From Symbiopectobacterium purcellii (GTDB taxonomy: Bacteria > Pseudomonadota > Gammaproteobacteria > Enterobacterales > Enterobacteriaceae): a stretch of DNA of 64,000 bases. A program made the position numbers and the translations under genes. Below the pieces are notes generated by a model. That model ran no database searches. It was not told the origin of the DNA and saw only the letters and a program-made list of their open reading frames with translations. Of this stretch, positions 28,796 through 38,654 are shown piece by piece (the first letter of the stretch is position 1; every line of letters begins with the position of its first letter). Where the stretch lies: the NCBI RefSeq assembly GCF_019797845.1, contig NZ_CP081864.1, positions 4,774,001 to 4,838,000 on the forward strand, in the 5' to 3' direction.

Positions 28796-30349
28796 TCACG
28801 CCGCGTTACCGGCCAGGAAGAAACGAAACGCTGGATTTTGGGTTTCGTCGTGGCACTCATAACCCAGCGCCTGCAAGCGTTGCTCAAACTCCGGATCGCG
28901 CTCGGTCACTTCGAACGCTGCCAGCACGCGACCGAAATCGGTGCCGTGGCTACGATAGTGGAACAGCGAGATGTTCCAGTGCGTACCGAGCGTGTGCAGG
29001 AACTTCAGCAGCGCGCCGGGGGATTCAGGAAACTCGAAGCTGTAAAGCTGTTCCCGCAACGGCTTGGAAGGACGTCCACCCACCATGTAACGCACATGGA
29101 GCTTCGCCATTTCATCATCGGAGAGATCGACCACCTGATAACCGCCAGCGGAGAGCTCTGCAATAATTTCATCCCGCTCAGCATGTCCACGCGTCAGACG
29201 TACCCCCACAAAAATGCAGGCGTCCTTGTCATCAGCGTAACGGTAGTTAAACTCCGTCACCGAGCGACCACCCAGCAGTTGGCAAAAGGTCAAAAAACTG
29301 CCCTTGCGCTCAGGGATGGTTACCGCCAGCAACGCCTCACGCTGTTCACCCAGCTCACAGCGTTCAGAAACGTAGCGCAGGCCGTGGAAGTTGACGTTGG
29401 CACCCGACAGAATGTGTGCCAGTCGTTCACCCTGAATGCCGTGCTGCTGGATATACTTCTTCATCCCCGCCAGCGCCAGTGCACCAGACGGCTCAGCAAT
29501 CGCGCGCACATCTTCAAAGATATCCTTCAGCGCGGCACAAATGGCATCGCTGTCCACGGTGATGACATCATCCAGATATTCCCGGCACAGTCGGAAAGTT
29601 TCATCGCCGACACGCTTGACCGCTACGCCTTCAGCGAACAGTCCAACGCGCGGTAAATCCACCGGGTGTCCGGCATCCAACGCGGCTCGCAGGCATGCTG
29701 AATCTTCCGCCTCAACGCCGATCACTTTGATCTGCGGCATCAGCTGTTTGATCAACACCGCGACGCCCGCCGCCAGACCACCGCCACCAACCGGCACAAA
29801 CACGCGATCAAGATGCGCATCCTGCTGCAACAGCTCCATCGCCAGCGTGCCCTGCCCGGCAATCACAGCCGGGTGGTCGAACGGCGGAATGAAGGTCATA
29901 TGCTGCTCTTGCGACAGCGCAATCGCACGGGCCTTGGCCTCATCAAAATTGGCACCGTGCAACAGCACTTCACCGCCAAAACCGCGCACCGCATCCACTT
30001 TGATATCCGCGGTGGCGACCGGCATGACGATCAGTGCCTTGATGCCGAGCTTGCTGGCAGAAAGCGCCACACCCTGTGCGTGGTTACCGGCGGAGGCCGT
30101 TACCACACCGTGCGCTTTCTGCGCCTCGGTCAGGGTCGCCAACATGGCATAGGCACCACGCAGTTTGAAACTGTGCACCGGCTGACGATCTTCGCGTTTC
30201 ACCACAATGGTGTTGCCAAGACGCGCCGAGAGTTTATCCATCGGCTGAAGCGGCGTCACCAATGCCACTTCATAGACCGGCGCGCGCAACACCGCACGCA
30301 AATACTCCGCGCCGCACGGAGCGTCGGGGAGAGGGAGTGATACCGCCAT
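28796..30349 (-). CDS. ilvA: Threonine ammonia-lyase, biosynthetic (IlvA)
   Basis: PLP enzyme that converts threonine to 2-oxobutanoate, the first isoleucine-specific step, inhibited by isoleucine. The 517-residue protein (514 in E. coli) has the PLP lysine at residue 62 in HSFKLRGAYAM, the substrate loop TASAGNHAQGVA, the glycine-rich phosphate loop VGGGGLAAG, and two C-terminal ACT-like regulatory domains (from about residue 325; ERKGSFLTFCQLLGGRSVTEFNYRY and ESPGALLKFLHTLGTHWNISLFHYRSHG). It ends the ilvGMEDA operon and lies 5 bases after ilvD. In E. coli ilvY follows it; here three accessory genes intervene. Confidence 0.98.
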   Translation of the reverse strand: MAVSLPLPDAPCGAEYLRAVLRAPVYEVALVTPLQPMDKLSARLGNTIVVKREDRQPVHSFKLRGAYAMLATLTEAQKAHGVVTASAGNHAQGVALSASKLGIKALIVMPVATADIKVDAVRGFGGEVLLHGANFDEAKARAIALSQEQHMTFIPPFDHPAVIAGQGTLAMELLQQDAHLDRVFVPVGGGGLAAGVAVLIKQLMPQIKVIGVEAEDSACLRAALDAGHPVDLPRVGLFAEGVAVKRVGDETFRLCREYLDDVITVDSDAICAALKDIFEDVRAIAEPSGALALAGMKKYIQQHGIQGERLAHILSGANVNFHGLRYVSERCELGEQREALLAVTIPERKGSFLTFCQLLGGRSVTEFNYRYADDKDACIFVGVRLTRGHAERDEIIAELSAGGYQVVDLSDDEMAKLHVRYMVGGRPSKPLREQLYSFEFPESPGALLKFLHTLGTHWNISLFHYRSHGTDFGRVLAAFEVTERDPEFEQRLQALGYECHDETQNPAFRFFLAGNAA

Positions 30350-30354
30350 TGAAC

Positions 30355-32205
30355 TTAGCCTCCCAGCTTGCTCTTATCGCGTACCGCGCCTTGGTCCGCG
30401 CTGGTTGCCAAACTGGCATAAGCACGTAACGCAAAGGACACCTGACGCTGGCGATTTTTCGGCGTAAAGGCCGCATCGCCGCGTGCCAGCTCCACATCAT
30501 GGCGGCGTGCCAGCTCATCTTCCGCCACCACCAACTCAATGGTACGGTTAGGAATATCGATGGCAATGATGTCACCCTCTTCCACCAACCCAATGGTGCC
30601 ACCACTTGCTGCTTCAGGCGAAGCATGACCGATGGAAAGCCCGGAGGTGCCGCCAGAGAAACGACCGTCAGTGATCAACGCACAGGCCTTACCCAACCCC
30701 ATGGATTTCAGGAAGCTGGTCGGGTAGAGCATCTCTTGCATGCCCGGCCCGCCTTTCGGCCCCTCGTAACGGATAACCACAACATCACCCGCGACCACCT
30801 TACCGCCCAGAATGGCTTCTACCGCGTCATCCTGCGATTCGTACACTTTCGCCGGGCCACGGAACACCAGGCTACCTTCATCCACACCGGCAGTTTTTAC
30901 AATACAGCCTTTTTCCGCGATGTTGCCGTACAGCACGGCAAGACCGCCATCCTGACTGTAGGCATGCTCACGCGCACGGATACAGCCCTGTTCACGATCG
31001 GTGTCCAGCGACTCCCAGCGGCAGTCCTGTGAGAACGCCTGCGTGGTACGAATGCCTGCAGGCCCTGCGGAGTACATGCTTTTCACCGCGTCATCATCGG
31101 TCAGCATCACGTCGTAGGCGTTCAGCGTTTCGGTCAGACTTTTACCCAGCACGTTGCGCACATCACGGTTCAGCAAGCCGGCGCGATCCAGTTCGCCCAG
31201 AATACCGATCACCCCGCCCGCACGGTGTACGTCTTCCATGTGGTATTTCTGCGTGCTCGGTGCCACTTTGCACAGCTGCGGCACACCGCGCGACAGACGA
31301 TCGATGTCGTCCATGGTGAAATCCACTTCTGCTTCCTGCGCGGAGGCCAGCAGGTGCAGTACGGTGTTGGTGGAGCCGCCCATCGCAATATCGAGCGTCA
31401 TGGCGTTTTCAAACGCCGCCTTGGTGGCGATATTACGCGGCAGCGCACTCGCATCATCCTGCTCGTAGTAGCGTTTGGTCAGTTCAACGATTCGCGTACC
31501 CGCGTTCAAAAACAGTTGCTTACGATCGGCGTGAGTCGCCAGCAGCGAGCCATTGCCCGGCTGTGACAGGCCCAGCGCTTCCGTCAGGCAGTTCATCGAG
31601 TTAGCGGTAAACATGCCGGAACAGGAGCCGCAAGTCGGGCAAGCGGAACGTTCGATCTGATCGCTATCAGCATCGCTGACGTTCGGGTTAGCGCCCTGGA
31701 TCATGGCATCGACCAAGTCCAGTTTGATCAGTTGGTTAGAGAGTTTGGTTTTCCCGGCTTCCATCGGGCCGCCGGAAACAAAGATCACCGGGATATTCAG
31801 GCGCAGCGAGGCCATCAGCATTCCGGGGGTGATCTTGTCGCAGTTGGAAATGCACACCATCGCATCGGCGCAGTGAGCATTGACCATGTATTCGACCGAA
31901 TCGGCGATCAGCTCACGTGACGGCAGGGAGTAGAGCATGCCACCGTGCCCCATCGCGATACCATCATCCACCGCAATGGTGTTGAACTCTTTGGCCACGC
32001 CGCCAGCGGCTTCGATTTGCTCCGCCACCAGCTTGCCCAGGTCGCGCAGATGCACGTGGCCCGGAACGAATTGTGTGAACGAGTTGACCACGGCGATGAT
32101 CGGCTTGCCGAAATCGGCATCGGTCATTCCGGTGGCACGCCACAGGGCGCGCGCACCTGCCATGTTACGGCCATGCGTGGTTGTGGCTGAACGGTACTTA
32201 GGCAT
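30355..32205 (-). CDS. ilvD: Dihydroxy-acid dehydratase (IlvD)
   Basis: Iron-sulfur dehydratase that makes the 2-keto acid precursors of valine and isoleucine. The 616-residue protein matches E. coli in length. It begins [26 protein letters not shown] and includes the cluster cysteines in [12 protein letters not shown] and [24 protein letters not shown], as well as [21 protein letters not shown] near the C-terminus. An ATG at 32205 follows CTGGAG by about 8 bases. It sits between ilvE (113 bases upstream) and ilvA in the ilvGMEDA operon. Confidence 0.98.
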   Translation of the reverse strand: MPKYRSATTTHGRNMAGARALWRATGMTDADFGKPIIAVVNSFTQFVPGHVHLRDLGKLVAEQIEAAGGVAKEFNTIAVDDGIAMGHGGMLYSLPSRELIADSVEYMVNAHCADAMVCISNCDKITPGMLMASLRLNIPVIFVSGGPMEAGKTKLSNQLIKLDLVDAMIQGANPNVSDADSDQIERSACPTCGSCSGMFTANSMNCLTEALGLSQPGNGSLLATHADRKQLFLNAGTRIVELTKRYYEQDDASALPRNIATKAAFENAMTLDIAMGGSTNTVLHLLASAQEAEVDFTMDDIDRLSRGVPQLCKVAPSTQKYHMEDVHRAGGVIGILGELDRAGLLNRDVRNVLGKSLTETLNAYDVMLTDDDAVKSMYSAGPAGIRTTQAFSQDCRWESLDTDREQGCIRAREHAYSQDGGLAVLYGNIAEKGCIVKTAGVDEGSLVFRGPAKVYESQDDAVEAILGGKVVAGDVVVIRYEGPKGGPGMQEMLYPTSFLKSMGLGKACALITDGRFSGGTSGLSIGHASPEAASGGTIGLVEEGDIIAIDIPNRTIELVVAEDELARRHDVELARGDAAFTPKNRQRQVSFALRAYASLATSADQGAVRDKSKLGG

Positions 32206-32318
32206 ACTCTGTTACTCCAGTGTGTGTTTCATCCCCTTTCCTGCTCCCGTTCGGCGCCGACGGGCGTCTTGGGTTCGTGAAGCAAAGGAAAGGGGTGTAT
32301 TAATCTTTCTTGTTACGA

Positions 32319-33245
32319 TTACGGGTTAACCTGATCTAACCAGCCCCATTTGTCTTCGGTTTCGCCGGTAAACAGGCCGAAGAACGCTTTTTGTAGTTGT
32401 TTGGTGACTGGGCCACAACGACCAATGCCGACCTGAATACCGTCCACGCTGCGCACCGGGGTGATTTCCGCGGCAGTGCCGGACATAAAGACTTCATCCG
32501 CCAGATAGAGCGACTCACGCGACAGCACCTGTTCACGCACTTCCAGCCCCAGGCTCTGCGCCAGTTTGATGATGGCATCACGGGTGATACCCGGCAGTGC
32601 TGATGAGGTGAACGGCGGGGTGAACAACACGCCATCCTTCACTTCAAACAGGTTTTCACCGGCGCCTTCCGACACATAGCCGTTGACGTCTAGCGCAATC
32701 CCTTCCTGATAACCGTGGCGGCGCGCTTCGCTGCCCACCAGCAGAGAGGAAAGGTAGTTACCGCACGCTTTTGCGGCCGTCGGAATGGTGTTGGCTGCCA
32801 CACGATTCCAAGAGGACACCATGGCATCAATCCCCTGATCCAGTGCGTCTTCACCCAGATACGCGCCCCAGGGAAATGCCGCAATGATGACATCCGTGAC
32901 GTAACCTTCCGGCGGGTTCACGCCCATGCCAACGTCGCCAACGAACACCAGCGGACGAATGTAGGCGCTTTTCAGGTCATTTTTACGTAGCGTTGCGCGG
33001 CAGGCTTCCATGAGGTCATCCACGCTGTACTGCACCGGCATACGGTAAATTTTAGCGGAGTCGTGCAGGCGGCGCATATGTTCACGGTGACGGAATACCA
33101 CCGGGCCTTTGTGGGAATCATAACAGCGCACCCCTTCAAACACCGACGTACCGTAATGCAGCGCATGGGACATCACGTGTACTTTGGCTTCCGCCCACGG
33201 CACCATATCACCATTGAACCAAATATAATCAGCTTTGCTCGTCAT
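32319..33245 (-). CDS. ilvE: Branched-chain amino acid aminotransferase (IlvE)
   Basis: PLP enzyme that performs the last step in valine, isoleucine and leucine synthesis. The 308-residue protein (309 in E. coli) is a fold type IV aminotransferase with the PLP lysine at residue 159 in TAAKACGNYLSSLL, the substrate-side ALHYGTSVFEGVRCY near the N-terminus, and DVNGYVSEGAGENLFEVKDG. It lies 23 bases downstream of ilvM, then a 113-base gap precedes ilvD. In E. coli that position carries an internal promoter for ilvEDA; I did not identify one here. Confidence 0.98.
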   Translation of the reverse strand: MTSKADYIWFNGDMVPWAEAKVHVMSHALHYGTSVFEGVRCYDSHKGPVVFRHREHMRRLHDSAKIYRMPVQYSVDDLMEACRATLRKNDLKSAYIRPLVFVGDVGMGVNPPEGYVTDVIIAAFPWGAYLGEDALDQGIDAMVSSWNRVAANTIPTAAKACGNYLSSLLVGSEARRHGYQEGIALDVNGYVSEGAGENLFEVKDGVLFTPPFTSSALPGITRDAIIKLAQSLGLEVREQVLSRESLYLADEVFMSGTAAEITPVRSVDGIQVGIGRCGPVTKQLQKAFFGLFTGETEDKWGWLDQVNP

Positions 33246-33268
33246 TCTCTTTATCCTTTCTAATGCCT

Positions 33269-33526
33269 TCAGGCACGTATTTGTTGTGATGTGTGGGGTT
33301 GTATTTCAACACAAGCGATATCAAGCAGCTTGCTTAACTGTGTTGACAATAAATCCACCGGCCGTTGGCTGGCAACGGTCAATTCGATATTGATATGGTC
33401 GGGGTTGGCGGCCGTCATCATGTTCATGGCACACACCCGGAAACCGCGGTGGCGTACCACACGCAGCACGCGCTCCAGTATTTCGGGGCGAAAGCGAGCC
33501 TGTATGGAAAGTTGATGGTGCGTCAT
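33269..33526 (-). CDS. ilvM: Acetolactate synthase isozyme II small subunit (IlvM)
   Basis: Regulatory subunit of acetohydroxyacid synthase II, required for activity of IlvG. ATG 33526 gives 85 aa (MTHHQLSIQARFRPEILERVLRVVRHRGF) and aligns with E. coli IlvM (87 aa, MMQHQVNVSARFNPE). It lies 8 bases after GGAG. An ATG at 33544 overlaps the ilvG stop as TAATG and gives 91 aa; reinitiation there is possible. The single ACT-like domain and the C-terminal SQQIRA are conserved. AHAS II is known to be insensitive to valine. Confidence 0.95.
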   Translation of the reverse strand: MTHHQLSIQARFRPEILERVLRVVRHRGFRVCAMNMMTAANPDHINIELTVASQRPVDLLSTQLSKLLDIACVEIQPHTSQQIRA

Positions 33527-33543
33527 TCTCTGTTCTCCTGCCA

Positions 33544-35193
33544 TTATTCGGTACGTTCCAGCATGGTTTCATTCCCGGCACCCGGTGGAACCAGCGGCCA
33601 GACGTTTTCCAGTTCATCGATAGAGACATGCAGCAAATACGGCCCATCACTGCTCAACAGGGCATCCAGCGCGGCATCGATCTGATCTTTTCGGGTTATG
33701 CGTTGCCCTGGGATACCAAATGCGCTCGCCAGGGTCAGAAAATCGGGGTTATCGGAGAGGTTGGTTTCGCTATAACGTTCATTGAAGAACAACTGCTGCC
33801 ACTGTCGAACCATGCCTAACCGTTGGTTATCCAGCAGCACGATTTTTACCGGCAACTGTTTTCGTTTGATGGTGCCAAGCTCTTGCACGTTCATCATGAA
33901 AGAGCCGTCACCGGAAATACACACCACGGTATCGTCAGGGCGGGCTACCTGCGCGCCAACCGCCGCTGGCAAACCAAATCCCATGGTGCCTAACCCGCTG
34001 GAGGTAATGAAATTTTCCGGACGGGAAAAACGCATGTGCTGCGCAGCCCACATCTGGTGCTGGCCGACATCGGTGGTGATCACCGTTTCCGCCGGTTTGC
34101 GTTCAGACAGGGTTTTTAACAGTGCGGGCGCATAAATGGCTTCACCCGGATGATCGTAACGCCACGGGTATTCGGCCTTCAGCGCGGCCACCTCTTGACG
34201 CCAGGCGTCAATCGCCAGCGGCTGGGCCAATGCGGGCAACAGCGTGTTCAAATCTCCCGGCAGCGCCACGTTCGCCTGACGCAGTTTACTCAATTCTGCC
34301 GGATCGATATCCAGATGGATAACCGCTGCATGCGGCGCAAACGCATTCAGTTTACCCGTCACGCGATCGTCAAAACGCGCACCGACGGCAATCAGCAAAT
34401 CACACGCCTGCACCGACAGGTTGGCCGCTTTGGTGCCGTGCATGCCCAACATGCCGAGGTAGTGCGGATGCTCGGCATCAATGGCCCCCAATCCTTTCAG
34501 CGTAACGACGGAGGGAATACCCGTCTCGGCAATGAACGCGCGCAGGGTAGGCACCGCCTGTGCCATGCCCACACCGCCGCCGGCGTATAACATCGGTTTT
34601 TTCGCCGCTGCCAGCATGGCGCGCGCTTGTTCGATGGCCTGCTTGGGGAAATCCGGCTGGCTATCATCAACCGGCGTAAACTGCGGGGCTATCTCACTGA
34701 TGGCCAACTGAATGTCTTTTGGGATATCCACCAGCACCGGGCCGGGACGGCCGCTGCTGGCGATGGCGAAGGCTTCCGCCATGATCTCAGGCAGCGACTC
34801 CAGCGAATCCACCAGGAAGCTGTGTTTGGTACAGGCCAGCGACAGACCCAGCACGTCGATTTCCTGAAACGCATCAGTACCGATCAGCGGTGAAGCCACC
34901 TGGCCGGTAATCGCGACTACCGGCACGGAATCCAGCAGCGCATCCGCCAACCCAGTGATCAGGTTAGTGGCACCGGGACCAGAGGTGGCAATACACACGC
35001 CCACCTTGCCGGTCGCCCGGGCATAACCGAGCGCCGCCATGGCAGCGCCTTGTTCATGACGGCACAACAGGTGCTCAACGCCGCCGTCGTAGAGTGCATC
35101 GTAAACCGGCATGATCGCGCCGCCCGGATAACCAAACACGGTATCGACACCTTGCGCCCGCAACGCTTGCACCACCCATTGAGCCCCATTCAT
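33544..35193 (-). CDS. ilvG: Acetolactate synthase isozyme II large subunit (IlvG), intact
   Basis: Catalytic subunit of acetohydroxyacid synthase II, which makes acetolactate and acetohydroxybutyrate with TPP, Mg and FAD. The 549-residue frame is full length, in contrast to E. coli K-12 where a frameshift inactivates ilvG. The active-site glutamate is in [19 protein letters not shown], the FAD region in the middle domain follows ([43 protein letters not shown]), and the TPP-binding motif [29 protein letters not shown] is near residue 430. It is the first structural gene after the ilvL leader and attenuator. Confidence 0.98.
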   Translation of the reverse strand: MNGAQWVVQALRAQGVDTVFGYPGGAIMPVYDALYDGGVEHLLCRHEQGAAMAALGYARATGKVGVCIATSGPGATNLITGLADALLDSVPVVAITGQVASPLIGTDAFQEIDVLGLSLACTKHSFLVDSLESLPEIMAEAFAIASSGRPGPVLVDIPKDIQLAISEIAPQFTPVDDSQPDFPKQAIEQARAMLAAAKKPMLYAGGGVGMAQAVPTLRAFIAETGIPSVVTLKGLGAIDAEHPHYLGMLGMHGTKAANLSVQACDLLIAVGARFDDRVTGKLNAFAPHAAVIHLDIDPAELSKLRQANVALPGDLNTLLPALAQPLAIDAWRQEVAALKAEYPWRYDHPGEAIYAPALLKTLSERKPAETVITTDVGQHQMWAAQHMRFSRPENFITSSGLGTMGFGLPAAVGAQVARPDDTVVCISGDGSFMMNVQELGTIKRKQLPVKIVLLDNQRLGMVRQWQQLFFNERYSETNLSDNPDFLTLASAFGIPGQRITRKDQIDAALDALLSSDGPYLLHVSIDELENVWPLVPPGAGNETMLERTE

Positions 35194-35281
35194 AGTTTAT
35201 TTCCCCGACGCTGTCGGGGAGAAACAGGATTTTATGCTGTAAGACATACTCCACTCCCTTCTGTAGTTTTTACCGCCCAAC

Positions 35282-35316
35282 AAAAAACCCCCGACCTTAC
35301 GGTGCGGGGGTTTTTT
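35282..35316 (-). terminator. ilv operon attenuator
   Basis: On the minus strand, a GC-rich stem built on CCCCC/GGGGG with a 4-base loop core is followed by six T residues. It lies between ilvL and ilvG, where E. coli has the ilvGMEDA attenuator that responds to charged Ile, Val and Leu tRNAs. Confidence 0.92.
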
Positions 35317-35333
35317 GAATTACGGCTTGATTT

Positions 35334-35432
35334 TTAAGCCATTCTTCGTCTCAGCGACGCCCCGCACGGTGGGTTAATAATCACCACCACGCTAATAATG
35401 ACTAGGCTAATCACGAGGGAGAACGCTTTCAT
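35334..35432 (-). CDS. ilvL: ilv operon leader peptide IlvL
   Basis: A 32-codon leader peptide. It begins MKAFSLVISL and twelve of the fourteen residues at positions 6-19 are Leu, Val or Ile (five Val, five Ile, two Leu), then INPPCGAS and a basic end. E. coli IlvL has the same design, with a similar INPP/IIPPCGA core. Ribosome stalling on these codons is the established way this operon senses branched-chain amino acid supply. The attenuator follows the stop codon by 17 bases. The frame is too short for most gene finders but the residue pattern and position make it secure. Confidence 0.93.
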   Translation of the reverse strand: MKAFSLVISLVIISVVVIINPPCGASLRRRMA

Positions 35433-35781
35433 AAATGGTTTGTTCTGTCATCACAGTCGAACGAATACCTACAGAGTTACCACAGACTTAACGCCACTGA
35501 CAATATTTTTTTTCCACGGCACGATGGAAGCCAATGAAAAAATCCGCGTTAAAGGCAAATTAATTATATAGATATAAACAATTATTCATATTGTGCTTTT
35601 TCTTCGGACTTTTACCGACGACGTCATCGATTCACGCAAAAGCTGCAAGCCAGCGCCCATTCCAGAGTAAATACATTGTATGGCAATCGTCTTTGTGCGA
35701 GCCGTTGCTGATAACCTTGTTTTTATACTGCCGCTCAGGCTCAGGATGGCGCACGCTGCCGGGATTAACAGGAGGGAGCGT
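35433..35781. promoter_or_regulatory. Divergent region between ilvL and yifB
   Basis: A 349-base region that must hold the ilvLGMEDA promoter on the minus strand and the yifB promoter on the plus strand. It is AT-rich around 35500-35590. A TTGTCA lies at 35498-35503 on the minus strand but its partner -10 is weak. The yifB ribosome site AGGAGG lies at about 35771-35776. No gene is seen. Confidence 0.5.
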
Positions 35782-37311
35782 ATGTCGCTGGCTGTTACCT
35801 ATACGCGCGCAATGATTGGCATTCAGGCCCCTTGCGTGACGATCGAAGCCCATATCAGCAATGGCTTACCCGCGCTGACGCTGGTTGGTCTGCCGGAAAC
35901 GACGGTTAAGGAAGCACGGGATCGGGTGCGCAGCGCACTGCTCAATGCCGGGTTCACCTTTCCCGCCAAACGAATCACCGTCAATCTCGCCCCGGCGGAT
36001 TTGCCCAAGGAGGGGGGATGCTACGATCTGCCCATCGCGCTATCGATTCTGGCAGCCTCAGAGCAGATTTGTGGCAAGGCGTTAGCGCAGTATGAGTTTC
36101 TGGGTGAATTAGGGTTATCCGGGGCGCTGCGCGCGGTCACCGGCGCGATCCCGGCAGCCATCGCGGCTGGCAAGGCAGGCCGCCAGCTTATTTTGCCACT
36201 GGCTCATCAGCAGGAAATGGCGCTTATCGGGCACGGCGACGTACTGCTGGCAGAACACCTGAATGCGGTGTGTGCCTTTTTGCACAGCGGTGAACCGTTG
36301 ACTGACAGTCAGCCGATTGACGTTCATCCCTCTACCTTCGCCAATAGCCCGGACCTGGGGGATATTATTGGGCAAGAGCAGGGAAAACGGGCGCTCGAAG
36401 TCACCGCCGCCGGAGGCCACAACCTGCTGCTGATGGGCCCCCCCGGCACCGGAAAAACCATGCTGGCCAGCCGTCTTGCCGGGCTATTGCCCCCGTTGAG
36501 CGATGAAGAGGCGCTGGAGGTCGCAGCCATTAACAGCCTGGTGAGCGCGGCGGATACCGCACTCGGCTCATGGCACACTCGCCCCTTCCGAGCACCGCAC
36601 CACAGCGCATCCATGACAGCACTGGTGGGCGGCGGCACGCTGCCAAAGCCGGGGGAAATTTCACTGGCGCACAATGGCATCCTGTTTCTCGATGAGTTAC
36701 CCGAGTTCGAGCGGCGCGTACTGGATGCCCTGCGGGAGCCGTTAGAGGCCGGTGAAATCGTGATTTCCCGCACCCGGGCCAAAGTGAATTATCCCGCTCG
36801 CGTGCAGCTGGTCGCCGCCATGAACCCGAGTCCATCCGGGCATTATCAAGGTATCCATAATCGCCTGCCGATACAGCAGATCCTGCGCTATCTGGGAAAA
36901 CTCTCCGGGCCGTTTCTCGACCGATTCGATCTATCGATTGACGTTCCGCTACTGCCCCCCGGAACGTTGCACAAACAGGGGCGACAGGGAGAACGCAGTG
37001 CCTACGTTCGAGCGCGCGTATTGGCGGCGCGAGAGAGGCAACTGGCACGTGCGGGGAAGATCAATGCGCGCCTGACACCGCCGGAAATGGATATTCACTG
37101 CCGCTTGCACGAAGAGGATGCCGTCTGGCTGGAAGCGTTAATGACCAAGCTGGAGCTGTCTGTGCGCGCCTGGCACCGCATTTTGAAGGTAGCGAGGACC
37201 ATCGCCGATCTGGCGCAACAGTCCGATATCCAGCGCGACCATTTGGCGGAGGCGATCAGTTATCGCTGCATGGACAGGCTACTGCGCCGCTTACACCGCG
37301 ATTTAGGGTAA
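35782..37311 (+). CDS. yifB: YifB/ComM family Mg-chelatase-like AAA+ ATPase
   Basis: A AAA+ ATPase of the ComM family. In naturally transformable bacteria ComM is a hexameric branch-migration helicase for DNA uptake recombination; the role in enterobacteria is unclear. The start at ATG 35782 (MSLAVTYTRAMIGI) follows AGGAGG; the longer open frame upstream is not conserved. The product is 509 aa. An N-terminal Lon-like domain (GLPETTVKEARDRVRSAL, NLAPADLPKEGGCYDLPIAL) is followed by Walker A GPPGTGKTMLASR, ILFLDELPEFERRVLDALREPLE, VAAMNPSPSGHY and a C-terminal Mg-chelatase region. It is convergent with maoP and divergent from ilvL, as in E. coli. Confidence 0.95.
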   Translation: MSLAVTYTRAMIGIQAPCVTIEAHISNGLPALTLVGLPETTVKEARDRVRSALLNAGFTFPAKRITVNLAPADLPKEGGCYDLPIALSILAASEQICGKALAQYEFLGELGLSGALRAVTGAIPAAIAAGKAGRQLILPLAHQQEMALIGHGDVLLAEHLNAVCAFLHSGEPLTDSQPIDVHPSTFANSPDLGDIIGQEQGKRALEVTAAGGHNLLLMGPPGTGKTMLASRLAGLLPPLSDEEALEVAAINSLVSAADTALGSWHTRPFRAPHHSASMTALVGGGTLPKPGEISLAHNGILFLDELPEFERRVLDALREPLEAGEIVISRTRAKVNYPARVQLVAAMNPSPSGHYQGIHNRLPIQQILRYLGKLSGPFLDRFDLSIDVPLLPPGTLHKQGRQGERSAYVRARVLAARERQLARAGKINARLTPPEMDIHCRLHEEDAVWLEALMTKLELSVRAWHRILKVARTIADLAQQSDIQRDHLAEAISYRCMDRLLRRLHRDLG

Positions 37312-37322
37312 AGCACAGGCAT

Positions 37323-37344
37323 AAAAACGGGGCCATTGGCCCCG
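37323..37344 (-). terminator. Terminator of maoP
   Basis: On the minus strand a 7-bp GC stem (37328-37334 with 37338-37344) with a 3-base loop is followed by five T residues, 13 bases after the maoP stop. Confidence 0.8.
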
Positions 37345-37356
37345 CGAGTGAAGAAC

Positions 37357-37695
37357 TTAATCGTCGCTATCAGTGTATTCTTCCACCGCATCCATCTGCG
37401 GCTTACCGCCTGACAGCGTGTGGAAACGCTTCGGACGACGAATACGCGCAACATATTTGGCCCAGGTTTTTTCCATGTCCGTGGACGCATCACGCTCACC
37501 GCGGCACATGGCGACGAATTGACTCTCTTCCTCGGTCACCGGTTGGCGTTTACCCAAGTCGAGCTCATTCAGCGCATAACCATAGCGCTCCAACATCTGG
37601 GCCTCTTTAATGGTGAAGTCACCGTGACGAGAGAAGCCGCGTGGGTAGGATTTATTATCAAAAAAACGATTCGTTGTAGAGAAGCTTTCCGCCAT
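37357..37695 (-). CDS. maoP: Macrodomain Ori organisation protein MaoP (YifE)
   Basis: Small DUF413 protein, named in E. coli as the factor that acts with the nearby site maoS to define the Ori macrodomain. ATG 37695 ([35 protein letters not shown]) follows AGGAG by 8 bases and gives 112 aa, the same as E. coli; a longer frame upstream is not conserved. The C-terminal [17 protein letters not shown] and acidic end EEYTDSDD are conserved. It is divergent from hdfR. I could not identify maoS by eye in the gap between them. Confidence 0.95.
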   Translation of the reverse strand: MAESFSTTNRFFDNKSYPRGFSRHGDFTIKEAQMLERYGYALNELDLGKRQPVTEEESQFVAMCRGERDASTDMEKTWAKYVARIRRPKRFHTLSGGKPQMDAVEEYTDSDD

Positions 37696-37815
37696 CTTAC
37701 ACGCTCCTAATTCTTTTATGGTCGTGCTGTTTATGGCGCGGAGTATTAGATAGGCTTGACATTCTGTAAAACAAAACATTTAAATCATCATGACAAATTT
37801 TTTTTGGAGATGAGC

Positions 37816-38640
37816 GTGGATACCGAATTACTGAAAACCTTCCTGGAAGTCAGCAGAACACGGCATTTTGGGCGCGCCGCAGAATCGCTCTATCTGACCC
37901 AGTCGGCGGTCAGCTTTCGTATTCGCCAATTAGAAAATCAACTTGGTGCAAATTTGTTCACTCGCCATCGCAATAATATTCGCCTGACGCCAGCAGGCGA
38001 GCGGTTGTTGCCCTACGCAGAGAGTCTGATGGGCACCTTGCAACTGGCCAAAAAAGAGGTCGCACGCTCACAGCAGCACCAGTTGCTATCGATTGGTGCG
38101 ACGGCATCGCTGTGGGAAGCCTACCTGACGCCCTGGCTGCAAACATTGTATCAACAGCGCCCGCTGCTTCAGCTTGAAGCGCGCATCGCACAGCGCCACT
38201 CTCTGGTGCAGCAGTTACACGAACGGCGGTTGGACCTGCTGATCACTACCGAGCAGCCCAAAATGGAAGAGTTAACCAGCCATCTGTTAGGAAACTTCTC
38301 TTTGGCGTTGTTCGCCACACAGGATGAGGAACAGACCGAACGGCCTTTCATCAAACTGGAATGGGGCGCGGATTTTCATCAACATGAAGGGCGGTTATTG
38401 AGTAACGAACAGCTTCCCATCCTGACCACCACCTCAGCGCACCTGACGCGCCAGCTATTACTGACTACCGGCGGCTGTGCCTTTCTGCCGCGCCATTGGG
38501 AAAAAACCTATCCGCTGCTTTACGTACAGCAGCATACCCCACCGGTGATCCGCCCGCTGTACGCCGTTTGGCTGCAAAACAGCGACCAGCAGGCGCTAAT
38601 TCGTCAACTGCTTAAAACCCCTATTGCCGATATGTTGTGA
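37816..38640 (+). CDS. hdfR: LysR-type regulator HdfR
   Basis: LysR-type regulator; in E. coli it represses flhDC and affects gltBD. The GTG at 37816 (read as [10 protein letters not shown]) lies 6 bases after GGAG and matches the E. coli start, while the nearby ATG at 37810 is directly on the ribosome site. The product is 274 aa (279 in E. coli). The helix-turn-helix region ([28 protein letters not shown]) is almost identical, then [13 protein letters not shown] and a diverged effector domain. The gene ends 14 bases from convergent yjfF, while in E. coli this end faces rrnC. Confidence 0.93.
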   Translation: MDTELLKTFLEVSRTRHFGRAAESLYLTQSAVSFRIRQLENQLGANLFTRHRNNIRLTPAGERLLPYAESLMGTLQLAKKEVARSQQHQLLSIGATASLWEAYLTPWLQTLYQQRPLLQLEARIAQRHSLVQQLHERRLDLLITTEQPKMEELTSHLLGNFSLALFATQDEEQTERPFIKLEWGADFHQHEGRLLSNEQLPILTTTSAHLTRQLLLTTGGCAFLPRHWEKTYPLLYVQQHTPPVIRPLYAVWLQNSDQQALIRQLLKTPIADML

Positions 38641-38654
38641 GCCGCGTAGCGCCG

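Noticed and set aside
37696..37815. Search for the maoS site between maoP and hdfR
   Set aside because: I could not match a specific maoS sequence by eye, so no feature is reported.
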